From Thermoproteota archaeon (GTDB lineage: Archaea > Thermoproteota > Thermoprotei_A > EX4484-217-1 > JAPDJV01), in assembly GCA_029258925.1 (NCBI GenBank), contig JAPDJV010000004.1, forward strand, positions 21,277-85,276: a DNA stretch of 64,000 bases, read 5' to 3'. The first letter of the stretch is position 1. The number at the start of each line of letters is the position of its first letter. A model generated the notes under the pieces. It worked only from the letters and a program-made list of their open reading frames with translations, was not told where the DNA came from and searched no databases. The translations under genes were made by a program, and so were the position numbers. This document shows, piece by piece, positions 1-8,686 of the stretch.

Positions 1-2
1 AA

Positions 3-776
3 ATAGTTTCGCTCCCAGTTGCTGTGGGAGTGGGAGAAATACGTATGGAGCACGGAGTAATACCTGCTCCAGCCCCGGCAACGCTGGAGATAATAAGCTT
101 GAAGAACATTCCATTCCTGCTTAAAAACGTTAACGCGGAGCTTGCAACACCGACGGGAGTAGCGCTTCTAGCATCAATAGTAGACGTGTTCGCGGACAAT
201 TTGCCTGTAGTAAGCGTTGAGAAAGTAGGTTATGGTGCTGGATGCAAAGATATTAAGAGAATACCAAACGTTCTAAGAGTTTTCACAGCCAGAACTCTTG
301 GAACCAGCATGATTGAGCCTATAGTAGTGCTTGAAACAAACGTGGACGACACTCCTGGCGAAGTAATAGGACATGCTGTGGACAAGCTTTTAATGGAGGG
401 AGCGCTGGACGTCCAAGTACTGTTCTCCCTTGGGAAAAAGAACAGGCCATTCCATATAATACAAGTATTAGCTAAGCCGGGTATGGAGGAGAAGCTTGCC
501 AAAATATTGATGAGGGAAACAGGGACTCTCGGGGTTAGAGTACATGAAATATACAGGTACGTTGCTGATAGAGTAGAAAAACCCATAGACATCGAGATTA
601 GAGGGAAGAAGTACGAGCTTAGAATTAAGGAGTCTAAGCTTGAAACAGGCGAAATCGTCAACGTGAAACCCGAATACGACGATCTGAAAAAGATATCTGA
701 GGAAACAGGCGTTCCATTATCTAGGCTGAGAGCTAGCGTATTGAGGAAGGTCCTCGGAGGAGAATTTGGGAACTAG
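3..776 (+). CDS. larC: LarC-family nickel-insertion protein (nickel-pincer cofactor), 5' truncated by the window edge
   Basis: The frame is open from base 3 upstream of the listed start (IVSLPVAVGVGEIRMEHGVIPAPAPATLEII). It has the HGxxPxPAPAT motif and a C-terminal LETNVDDTPGEVIGHAVDKLLMEGALDV region typical of LarC. Confidence 0.85.
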   Translation: MVSLPVAVGVGEIRMEHGVIPAPAPATLEIISLKNIPFLLKNVNAELATPTGVALLASIVDVFADNLPVVSVEKVGYGAGCKDIKRIPNVLRVFTARTLGTSMIEPIVVLETNVDDTPGEVIGHAVDKLLMEGALDVQVLFSLGKKNRPFHIIQVLAKPGMEEKLAKILMRETGTLGVRVHEIYRYVADRVEKPIDIEIRGKKYELRIKESKLETGEIVNVKPEYDDLKKISEETGVPLSRLRASVLRKVLGGEFGN

Positions 777-917
777 ATTTGAAAAAGGTTTGAATTTTAA
801 AAGTTTAAGCATATTTCTTCTTTTAGGTGTTACTAGTCTATTTTGAAGGTGTTAACACAAATTTAATTTATTTTTAAACTATAGTTAAAAAATAGAAATT
901 GTGCAGAGGTTATAAAA

Positions 918-2744
918 TTGGAGTTTGAACGTGAAAAAGTTATTCTAGCCGCCACCATGGCGGCAACATTTAAGCCCGATTTAATGACCAACGATAAAAT
1001 AGAAGCTGCAACAAGGGGACATGGAACTCTAGTTATACCCGTCCTATGCGCTGCCAACTCTATAGCAGAAGACATTTTGAGAGGCATAGACGTAAAACTT
1101 GTTGACGCGTCAGCACCGGAAATACCGCTCGACATAATTGTTGAGAGAGCTATTAAAGCAGCTAAAAACGCGGGGGCATCGCCTGAAAACGCGGCTCTAA
1201 TAGTTGCAGCACTAGCATACTTCTCAGGTGCAGCGGCTAGAGCAGGAGTTCCAATGGCTAACAGGAAGCTTGGAGCACTTGCAAGAATACATGCTGGAGC
1301 ATGCAGGACGAGCGCGATTGCCCTAGTAACAAACAAGTTTACTCATAGAATACCAGCATTCCCAGCTTACAAAGCAGTATACGAGCTTCTACTCGAGAAG
1401 AAGCTTACGAGAGTTGACGGTGCAAAGCTTCCACCATTCATAGCTGGCGGAGCAATATATGGTCACAGCGCTCTAGGAGAAGACATTAACGTCCCGGAGC
1501 TAGCGAAGAACGCTGCGAAAGTGGCAACAGAGGCAATGATGAAGGCTATGGAGGGTGCTGGGATAACAGCATACCCCCTCTGGCCAGCTCTAATAGGTGC
1601 AGCAGTAACTATGGAAATAGTTCACCCAGACTCCTTCCTAGGAGAAGAGTATGGTCCATTCGGGACCGTTGACTCAGCTTATGCTGCAGGCTTAGGCGCA
1701 GTTGAAGCAGCTAAGCTACCTGCTAAAATACATGTTAGAGGTACTGGAGAAGAATTCGACACCGCGAAGGTTATAGGGGACTTCGGGCTGATATTGAAGG
1801 ATATTGGAGGGCCATCCGTAATCGGCTCAATGGCATTGAACGAAATATTCGCTGGATTCCAGGAGTCAGCTATAATTGGAGCAGGCTTCTCAGGCGGACC
1901 GGTCAACCCGCCGCTGGGACACCTATGCGGAGATGTTGTTCCAGCAATAAGGCTACTATTGAAGCATGGAGGAGACGTGTATAAGGCAGCCGAGGACGTC
2001 AAGAAGTACAAGTTAGAATCTTTCATAGATCCCGAGATGGCTCTGTGTGCTCTAAACACTATTGCTAGGAAAGCGGAGGAGGTCATGAGAGGCCCAGTAA
2101 CTAGAACACTGATATTGGCAAGCGAGGACACTAGGGATAGGGCAATCTATAGGAGAGCTGTGAAGGCATACGAGATGATTAAGGCTGGGAAGAGCGTTGA
2201 GGAAGTTGCTAGAGTTCTAGACGAGGAGAGGAAGGAGTATGTTGAGAAGAGGGGTTCAATGATACTATCCGCTTTCACAGGGAAGAAGATAGAGTTGAAG
2301 TTCACCGAGCTGAGACCACAAGCCAGGAGGAAGGATCCGTTCACGAAGAAGTACTGGGGATTCGACTCCTACATAAGCTACGATGTAGTGATAGAGGATA
2401 AGAAGTATCACATCGAAAACCTTTCAGCTAAAGCAGTACCGGAATACGTGTTGGAAGGTAAGGGTGCAGAAGACCCGCTCTACGGTCTAGCACTGTTCGC
2501 TGGAGCAGTTATTGCCCAGGAACTCCAGTACATTGGGCACACAATAATAAACGTCACTGTTCCAGCAGCAGTAGCAGCAATATTAGGCTTAGATCCAAAG
2601 GAGGCTGCTAAGGCAGCTGAGAGGGGAGCATACTTAACTAGGGCAATACCAGGAGCAAAGGAGAACGCTAAGGAAGTTGCGAGAATAGCCAAGAAAATAT
2701 ACGAGGCTCTCCTACAGGAGAAGCACGAAATCCTCCCACCCTAA
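918..2744 (+). CDS. Uncharacterised 608-aa protein, family not recognised; Gly/Ala-rich, enzyme-like
   Basis: Long clean ORF from a TTG start with an upstream purine-rich GAGGT. It lies between larC and a convergent LarC-C-terminal-like gene. Confidence 0.8.
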   Translation: MEFEREKVILAATMAATFKPDLMTNDKIEAATRGHGTLVIPVLCAANSIAEDILRGIDVKLVDASAPEIPLDIIVERAIKAAKNAGASPENAALIVAALAYFSGAAARAGVPMANRKLGALARIHAGACRTSAIALVTNKFTHRIPAFPAYKAVYELLLEKKLTRVDGAKLPPFIAGGAIYGHSALGEDINVPELAKNAAKVATEAMMKAMEGAGITAYPLWPALIGAAVTMEIVHPDSFLGEEYGPFGTVDSAYAAGLGAVEAAKLPAKIHVRGTGEEFDTAKVIGDFGLILKDIGGPSVIGSMALNEIFAGFQESAIIGAGFSGGPVNPPLGHLCGDVVPAIRLLLKHGGDVYKAAEDVKKYKLESFIDPEMALCALNTIARKAEEVMRGPVTRTLILASEDTRDRAIYRRAVKAYEMIKAGKSVEEVARVLDEERKEYVEKRGSMILSAFTGKKIELKFTELRPQARRKDPFTKKYWGFDSYISYDVVIEDKKYHIENLSAKAVPEYVLEGKGAEDPLYGLALFAGAVIAQELQYIGHTIINVTVPAAVAAILGLDPKEAAKAAERGAYLTRAIPGAKENAKEVARIAKKIYEALLQEKHEILPP

Positions 2745-2750
2745 CCTTTT

Positions 2751-3242
2751 TTAAATATTTACCTCAAGCATGCCGCTTAGAGCAGCTGACTCAACAATCC
2801 TCTTCATAAGTCTAATAGGCTTTATCACGCCTCTCTCACTTAAAATTCTACTGAGCCTAACCAGGTCGTCGAACTCCGCTTTAACGAACACTACTTCACC
2901 CTTATGGTAAACTCTTTTAACACGCACAGCCTCCTCCACCCCAGCCCTGCTACACTTAACAGTAACGTTGACAAAATCAAATGGTATACTATGATGAGCA
3001 CACTCGATAACCCTGTAACCAGTGATCCCAAGCTCTCTCACCAACACTTCAACAACACCATCAACGTGCTCTTCGTCGACATCTATGAGAACAACATAAC
3101 TTGGCCTATTCTTCTTCGAAATAGAGGGGATAACGTTTATACTGTTCACCTTAAGGGAACTCGATAATTGAATTAAGTGTCCTATCGACTCACCCGTAGT
3201 GCTGTCAACACTTATTACCAGAAACATCAATATCTTCCTCAA
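2751..3242 (-). CDS. Stand-alone LarC C-terminal-domain-like protein (LarC2-like)
   Basis: VISVDSTTGESIGHLIQLSSSLKVNSINVIPSISKKNRPSYVVLIDV...GEVVFVKAEFDDLVRLSRILSERGV aligns by eye with LarC ETNVDDTPGEVIGHAVDKL...SLGKKNRPFHIIQVL...GEIVNVKPEYDDLKKISEETGV. Confidence 0.75.
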   Translation of the reverse strand: MRKILMFLVISVDSTTGESIGHLIQLSSSLKVNSINVIPSISKKNRPSYVVLIDVDEEHVDGVVEVLVRELGITGYRVIECAHHSIPFDFVNVTVKCSRAGVEEAVRVKRVYHKGEVVFVKAEFDDLVRLSRILSERGVIKPIRLMKRIVESAALSGMLEVNI

Positions 3243-3662
3243 TTAAAAGTCAACTGGACAGTATTTAAGGTTAATCAGCACCCTCAAGTTCAAAAAGCAT
3301 GCAACTGAGGGAGCCTGAGAGAATCTATGGATACAATGAGTTGATGTTTAAATTTATGTTAAGTATAAGGACGTGCTTAACTCCTACACACCTAAAGCAC
3401 GTGTTAATAATGAACTGTCATAGACACGTATGTTAAAAGCATGTTATGAAGTAACGTATTGGTGTGTCTTCGCCTCATCGCAACGCTCCAATAATTTTTG
3501 TTCACACACAATCCTTGTATGATCTTTTAAATATTGAAGTGTTTCAATAAATTTTTCTACATATTAGCATCTTGAAATAAATTTATTTTTATTGCATAAA
3601 TAGAGCATTTTTGGAAAAATTTTTAAATTTGAATTCTGTTGTATACTTAGAGGAGAAAAACT

Positions 3663-3962
3663 GTGTTATTTTTAGCATACTGGGAACTGAACTCGGATAA
3701 GGACATAAGGGAAGTGGCCAAACTGGCAGGAGAGCTCACCAAGAGTGGGAAGTGGCCGGCTAAAGGCGTGAAGATACATGTATACACTATTACTCCAAGT
3801 ATTCCACAGTGGGGTGTAACAATAGTTGAGGGTGAAAGCGAGGAGCAACTGTTCAATAATCTACTAGCGTGGATAACTGCCAAGCCCGGAATCTTCAAGA
3901 CATATGAAATTGCCCCGGCACTACCCGTGGAGAAAGCCATTCCCCTAGCATTTAAATATTAA
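3663..3962 (+). CDS. Small DUF3303-like protein (99 aa)
   Basis: MLFLAYWELNSD...GKWPAKGVKIHVY...WGVTIVEGESEEQLFNNLLAWITAKPGIFKTYEIAPALPVEKAIPL resembles the DUF3303 pattern; AT-rich promoter region upstream. Confidence 0.6.
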   Translation: MLFLAYWELNSDKDIREVAKLAGELTKSGKWPAKGVKIHVYTITPSIPQWGVTIVEGESEEQLFNNLLAWITAKPGIFKTYEIAPALPVEKAIPLAFKY

Positions 3963-4080
3963 GGCTATCCATGCCTTAACTCTTTTTATAATAATAAAAA
4001 ATAATATTCTTCTCTCTAAACGTCGACAGTCTCCCCGAGTTACATGATTATTTCAAGTCTAACCACATGTTCTCCAGCGT

Positions 4081-5598
4081 TTAAGATTTTTCCGCCACTA
4101 TTTGTGTTAGAGACCTCTTCCTCACTTCTTCTAGCAATATTTTAGTGAATTCCTCTAACGGCATATCCTTGACCTGTATGTTGCCTCTGCCTCTAATAGT
4201 TACAGTATTGTTCTCAGCTTCTCTTCTCCCAACCAGTACTATGTAGGGTATTGCCTCATCGTATGCTCTCTTAATCCTCTTACTCAGCGTTTCCTCCCCG
4301 AAGTCTGTGTCGACTCTAATTCCATTACTTCTGAGGTATCCTGCAACTTTTTCAGCGTAGGGGATTATGTCTCTGCTGACAGGTATGACTCTTGCTTGGA
4401 TCGGAGATATCCATGTTGGAAGTCTTCCGCTGAAGTTCTCCAGAATTATTGCCATGAATCTCTCTATGCTTCCCAGGAGTGCCCTGTGGATCATTACAGG
4501 CCTCTTCTTCGACCCGTCTCTATCAACATATGTTAAATCGAATCTTTGAGGCAGGGCGAAGTCCACTTGTATCGTGCTGCACTGCCACCATCTTCCGAGG
4601 CTGTCCCTGAAGTATATGTCTATTTTGGGACCGTAGAAAGCCCCCTCTCCCTCCTTGACTTCGTAGGGTAGTCCGAGCTCCTCCAAGCTTTCCATGAGGA
4701 CTTTGGTCGCCTTCTCCCACATCTCCTCGGTGCCGATGTATTCCTCAGGCCTTGTTGAAACATAGATTTTAATGTCTTCGCCGCTGAAACCGAATATCTT
4801 GAGCACTCCCATGACTTCCACGATTATGTTCTTCACTTCCTCGCCAACCTGGTCTTCTCTGAGAAACGCGTGTCCATCGTCCTGGGTGAATCCTCTAAGT
4901 CTTAGTAGACCGTAGAGTTCGCCTCTCTTCTCCCACCTATAGACTGTTCCGAACTCGCTTAGCTTCACTGGTAGGTCACGGTAGCTTCTAGGCTTAGACT
5001 TGTAGATTAATATGTGGCCGGGACAGTTCATAGGCTTAATACCATATTCTTCCCCGCCTATTTCCGCTAGAACCATTTTATCCTTGTATAGATCGTAGTG
5101 GCCACTAATTTTCCACAGAAAAGCCCTGTAAACATGTGGCGTGTAGACTTCCCTGTATCCGAGCCTCTCATTAACCTCCCTAATAAGACCTATCAGTTCT
5201 TCTCTTATTATCTGGCCGCGTGGATGGTATATGACAAGTCCTTGACCAGCCTCCTCGTAGAAGCCGAAGAGGTCGAGTCTGCGACCCAGAACCCTATGGT
5301 CTCTCATACTGGCTTCTCTCAACCACTCCAAGTACTTTTCTAGTTCACTAGCAGACTTGAATGCTACACCAGATAGTCTGAGGAGTTTTAAGCCGGGTTG
5401 TGGAGTGTGTGCGGAGATGTTGAGTATTTTAATTGCTCCAACCTTCTCAGGGGAGATCTCCACGTCTGGCTCAATATATGCATGGAATTCTCCAACTCTG
5501 TAGACACGGGTTCTCCCGAGAAATTCTACTAAGGGCTCTACTTCACTGCGGGCTTCAACTATTTCAATATCTCTCTCCTCGGCCTCAATGACCTTCAA
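4081..5598 (-). CDS. thrS: Threonyl-tRNA synthetase (the true N terminus probably extends upstream to about 5799)
   Basis: Class II aaRS motifs ([79 protein letters not shown]) plus an anticodon-binding domain. Confidence 0.92.
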   Translation of the reverse strand: MKVIEAEERDIEIVEARSEVEPLVEFLGRTRVYRVGEFHAYIEPDVEISPEKVGAIKILNISAHTPQPGLKLLRLSGVAFKSASELEKYLEWLREASMRDHRVLGRRLDLFGFYEEAGQGLVIYHPRGQIIREELIGLIREVNERLGYREVYTPHVYRAFLWKISGHYDLYKDKMVLAEIGGEEYGIKPMNCPGHILIYKSKPRSYRDLPVKLSEFGTVYRWEKRGELYGLLRLRGFTQDDGHAFLREDQVGEEVKNIIVEVMGVLKIFGFSGEDIKIYVSTRPEEYIGTEEMWEKATKVLMESLEELGLPYEVKEGEGAFYGPKIDIYFRDSLGRWWQCSTIQVDFALPQRFDLTYVDRDGSKKRPVMIHRALLGSIERFMAIILENFSGRLPTWISPIQARVIPVSRDIIPYAEKVAGYLRSNGIRVDTDFGEETLSKRIKRAYDEAIPYIVLVGRREAENNTVTIRGRGNIQVKDMPLEEFTKILLEEVRKRSLTQIVAEKS

Positions 5599-5949
5599 CT
5601 CTATTGCTTTAGAATCCTCCTCGCTGAGCCAGCTGTCTCCAACCGGTAAGAAATCGCAGTTGAAGCCTCTATCAGATATGCTTGAACCTAACGGCTTGAA
5701 TTTTCCTTTGAAAAGCTCCGCGACAGCGTATTGTAGAAGTATTGATGCTCTAGCTAGGATTTGATAGTCTAGAAGGATTTCGATGTTTGGTGCATTGGAT
5801 CACCACTCTGAACATTATGGGAAGCTAGTATTAAAACCCTATGCTACAGACCCCGCAATTTAAAACACTTGGTATTGGAGAAGTTCTTGAAAACCCTTTA
5901 ATCCCCTCAAAACTTGTATATGCAATGTCTGGGCGCTCTGTTTAAGCTA

Positions 5950-6843
5950 TTATTTCTTCGCTTCTTTAACCAAGTACTCCACTATTTTGCCTGCAATGTT
6001 CACTCTGGATACTGACTGAATGCCTTTCCAACCAGGCTGACTGTTCACTTCGAGAACACGATACTCTCCTCCATGTTCAACTATGTCTACACCAGCTATT
6101 CTGCAACCTATTATTTCAGCAGACCTCACCGCGAGCTCTCTGAGTTCCCCGGATGGTTTGAAGGGTTCCGGTATTGCCCCCCTAGCAATATTAGTCTTCC
6201 ACTCCCCGCGCTTAACTTGTCTCCTAATCATTGATGCCACTACTTCCCCGTCTATCACAAATAATCTCAGATCTCTGCCCCCATGCTCTATGAATGGCTG
6301 CATATATGCTACTTTATGTATGAACTGTAGTTCTCCAAGTATTCTCCAAGCCTCATCGGGCTTCTCAATGAGCATTGAACCCAGGCCCCTGGATCCGAAC
6401 AGCGGTTTCAAGACCAGTTTGTTTTTCAGCTTGTCCACGTAGTTCATGGCAGCTCTGGGATTCTCTGTCACGAAGGTTTCGGGTACAGGTATGCCGTTCC
6501 TGGCTAGAACATGTAGTGTTCTAAACTTGTTTAATGCTATTTCAATAGAGCTCGGGGGATTGATTATTGGGATCCCATAATCTTCTAGGCCGTGTAGGAA
6601 GTCTAGTCTGAACATTGCTTCGTCGAGACTGCACTTCCCCAATGGTCTAACAAATCCAATGCCTAGCTCCTCAACTAAGTTAATTGTCTTATAGATGAAT
6701 ACCGTTTTCCCGCCGACTATGTGGGCACTAAGCCTCTTATAGCTTATTGGAACACATTTATGCCCCTTGTTCTCAGCCGCCCTACGTATACTATTAGTGG
6801 CCCATCCATTAATGTTCCTAGTGAAGACGCCTATTACTACCAT
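5950..6843 (-). CDS. RimK-family ATP-grasp ligase; likely H4MPT:glutamate ligase (MptN) or CofF-like
   Basis: ATP-grasp pattern LVLKPLFGSRGLGSMLIEK...RDLRLFVIDGEVVASMIRR...VLEVNSQPGWKGIQ, located immediately downstream of H4MPT genes. Confidence 0.75.
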   Translation of the reverse strand: MVVIGVFTRNINGWATNSIRRAAENKGHKCVPISYKRLSAHIVGGKTVFIYKTINLVEELGIGFVRPLGKCSLDEAMFRLDFLHGLEDYGIPIINPPSSIEIALNKFRTLHVLARNGIPVPETFVTENPRAAMNYVDKLKNKLVLKPLFGSRGLGSMLIEKPDEAWRILGELQFIHKVAYMQPFIEHGGRDLRLFVIDGEVVASMIRRQVKRGEWKTNIARGAIPEPFKPSGELRELAVRSAEIIGCRIAGVDIVEHGGEYRVLEVNSQPGWKGIQSVSRVNIAGKIVEYLVKEAKK

Positions 6844-6872
6844 TACCCCACCTACTCTAAATAAAAAATATT

Positions 6873-7832
6873 TTAATTTTCTTTTAATCCTATGCTTTCA
6901 AGGAATATTTTCGGATTCAGCTCTCCCGCCTGAATTGTTGCACCTGTTTCAACGTGTACGACTGCTATTTTAGCTGGAGCAAACAGCCCCGGATCGATTT
7001 TATAGAAGTCTCCGCCAGCTTCCTCGAATATTTTAGAGAATGGCTTACCGTAGGAGGGAGAATTCAGTGAAGGTGTTTTCTCAACTATTTTCTTAAGCTT
7101 ATAGAAATTCTCGTATGATATGTAGTAGTATGCTTCACCCATGTAGAGCTGTGCATCATTTGTTCTACCCATGGCCTCGACGAATCTGGGGTGTCCCGGG
7201 GCAACTGGTGCTCTCCCTATGCCGGATACGAAGGAGTTTAATGGGAGGCCTAGAGTGTGCATTTTATGTATGCCTGTCTCAACTATTCTAGCACTTATTT
7301 GAACGCTTCCAGAAATACTCCGAGTCGGAGTTACTATCATGTATAGTCCTTCAGGGGAGACGCCCGTGCTATTGCAAAGGTATTCAACCACTTCCTCACT
7401 GGGTAATTCAAGAGATTCTAAAACTATCACTGTCTCGCTGCTCTCATCAGCATAGTTTAGTTCGTCGAACAAATGCTTCGGTTTCTGGGAGAGTGCTCTA
7501 GCTGGACCGCTTCCCATAGCAAAATATTTCCCAACTCTTATAGACCAGCCAGCGTACTGGCTTGCCATGCAGGCTATTGGAGGATTGTCTGTTGAAACAG
7601 TTACGTATGGTATGATCTTACCCTCTAAATCGCCCAGTGTAACAGATACTTTGCCAAGTCCTCCCATGCAGACTTCGGCTACAAGTCTTCCCGCCTCTAA
7701 TCCGCCTCTAGCTCTCACTCCAGCATCTATGACTGTCGCACCCCTAATCTTCAACACATCTACTCGGAGCCTCCTAGCGTTGTCTAAGATTTTAGATATG
7801 ATCTCCATTGCAAGCCTGTTAACACTTACCAT
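6873..7832 (-). CDS. mch: Methenyl-tetrahydromethanopterin cyclohydrolase
   Basis: Mch-like VDAGVRARGGLEAGRLVAEVCMGGLGKV, SQYAGWSIRVGKYFAMGSGPARAL, IGRAPVAPGHPRFVEAMGRTNDAQLY. Confidence 0.9.
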   Translation of the reverse strand: MVSVNRLAMEIISKILDNARRLRVDVLKIRGATVIDAGVRARGGLEAGRLVAEVCMGGLGKVSVTLGDLEGKIIPYVTVSTDNPPIACMASQYAGWSIRVGKYFAMGSGPARALSQKPKHLFDELNYADESSETVIVLESLELPSEEVVEYLCNSTGVSPEGLYMIVTPTRSISGSVQISARIVETGIHKMHTLGLPLNSFVSGIGRAPVAPGHPRFVEAMGRTNDAQLYMGEAYYYISYENFYKLKKIVEKTPSLNSPSYGKPFSKIFEEAGGDFYKIDPGLFAPAKIAVVHVETGATIQAGELNPKIFLESIGLKEN

Positions 7833-8683
7833 GCTTCTACACCACCTACTTCAAGTAATTCTGCCAATTCTTCAAGATACTTGTTTAAGTCTAGGTTTAA
7901 GTACAGTCTCCCCCTACCACCAACAACGCTGTCTCCTATCAACAACAATATTCTACCGGTTACAGCCCATTTCCCCACTTTCCCCTTACTTAAAACGCTG
8001 TCAGGGTGGAAGCTTGGAAGAATTCTTGGAACAACTCCCCCAATAACTATTTTACCTTTAACCATTCTTGCACCTGGCAATCCATTGCAGCCCCCTCTAA
8101 TAAATATTGATCCACCGATCATAGAGTATCCTGGCATTATCCCGGAGGATCCCTCGACAATTATTCTGCCCCCACTCATGCCCTCCCCTATGTAGGATCC
8201 AGCACTTCCATGTACTATGATCTCTCCTCCACTCATACCCTTACCGGGCTTCTCGCCTGGAAGCTTTGACCCTAAATGGTCGCCTGCATTCCCGAAAACC
8301 TCTATAATGCCGTCTTTCATCTTTGACCCAAGCCAGGAGTCCGCGTTTCCCCTAACAATCATCATCCCGCCTTTCATCTTGTATCCTAGGAAGCAACCTG
8401 CTTCTCCCTCAATAATTATTCTACCCTCACTCATCTTGTAGCCAACATACCTGATCTTATTACTGCTATCGATAATGAGTTCGACAGTGTCCTCGGGTTC
8501 AGGGCTACAGGAGACCTCGAATATTTCTCCTAACCTCAGCCTTGAATTCCCTTCCCAGACAGGTAGTTCGAGTATCTCCTTAATGCTCTTTCCCTTGATA
8601 TTATCTGGGCTCATACTTCTCGCGTCAACTGGTACGTGGAATTCCTTCTTGGGTTGAATAAAGTATCTTGGCATGTACCGCAC
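7826..8683 (-). CDS. fwdC: Formylmethanofuran dehydrogenase subunit C
   Basis: Repeated beta-helix units (GxxMKGGMMIVRGNADSWLGSKMKDGIIEVFGNAGDHLGSK) as in FwdC/GltS C-terminal domains; next to fwdA. Confidence 0.9.
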   Translation of the reverse strand: MRYMPRYFIQPKKEFHVPVDARSMSPDNIKGKSIKEILELPVWEGNSRLRLGEIFEVSCSPEPEDTVELIIDSSNKIRYVGYKMSEGRIIIEGEAGCFLGYKMKGGMMIVRGNADSWLGSKMKDGIIEVFGNAGDHLGSKLPGEKPGKGMSGGEIIVHGSAGSYIGEGMSGGRIIVEGSSGIMPGYSMIGGSIFIRGGCNGLPGARMVKGKIVIGGVVPRILPSFHPDSVLSKGKVGKWAVTGRILLLIGDSVVGGRGRLYLNLDLNKYLEELAELLEVGGVEAW

Positions 8684-8686
8684 CTT

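Noticed and set aside
230-661. Antisense ORF inside larC (and the many similar antisense/overlapping ORFs throughout the track, e.g. 863-1336, 1679-2131, 7567-8046, 10291-10812, 49780-50115)
   Set aside because: Each lies opposite a strongly supported gene, has low-complexity Ser/Leu/Thr-rich translations and no recognisable motif; consistent with mirror-frame artefacts.
2904-3167. 87-aa plus-strand ORF opposite the LarC2-like gene
   Set aside because: The minus-strand frame has clear homology to LarC; the plus-strand translation looks random.
7826-8683. Repetitive DNA in fwdC considered as a tandem repeat or CRISPR-like array
   Set aside because: Repeats are protein-level beta-helix units of FwdC with variable DNA sequence and no spacers.
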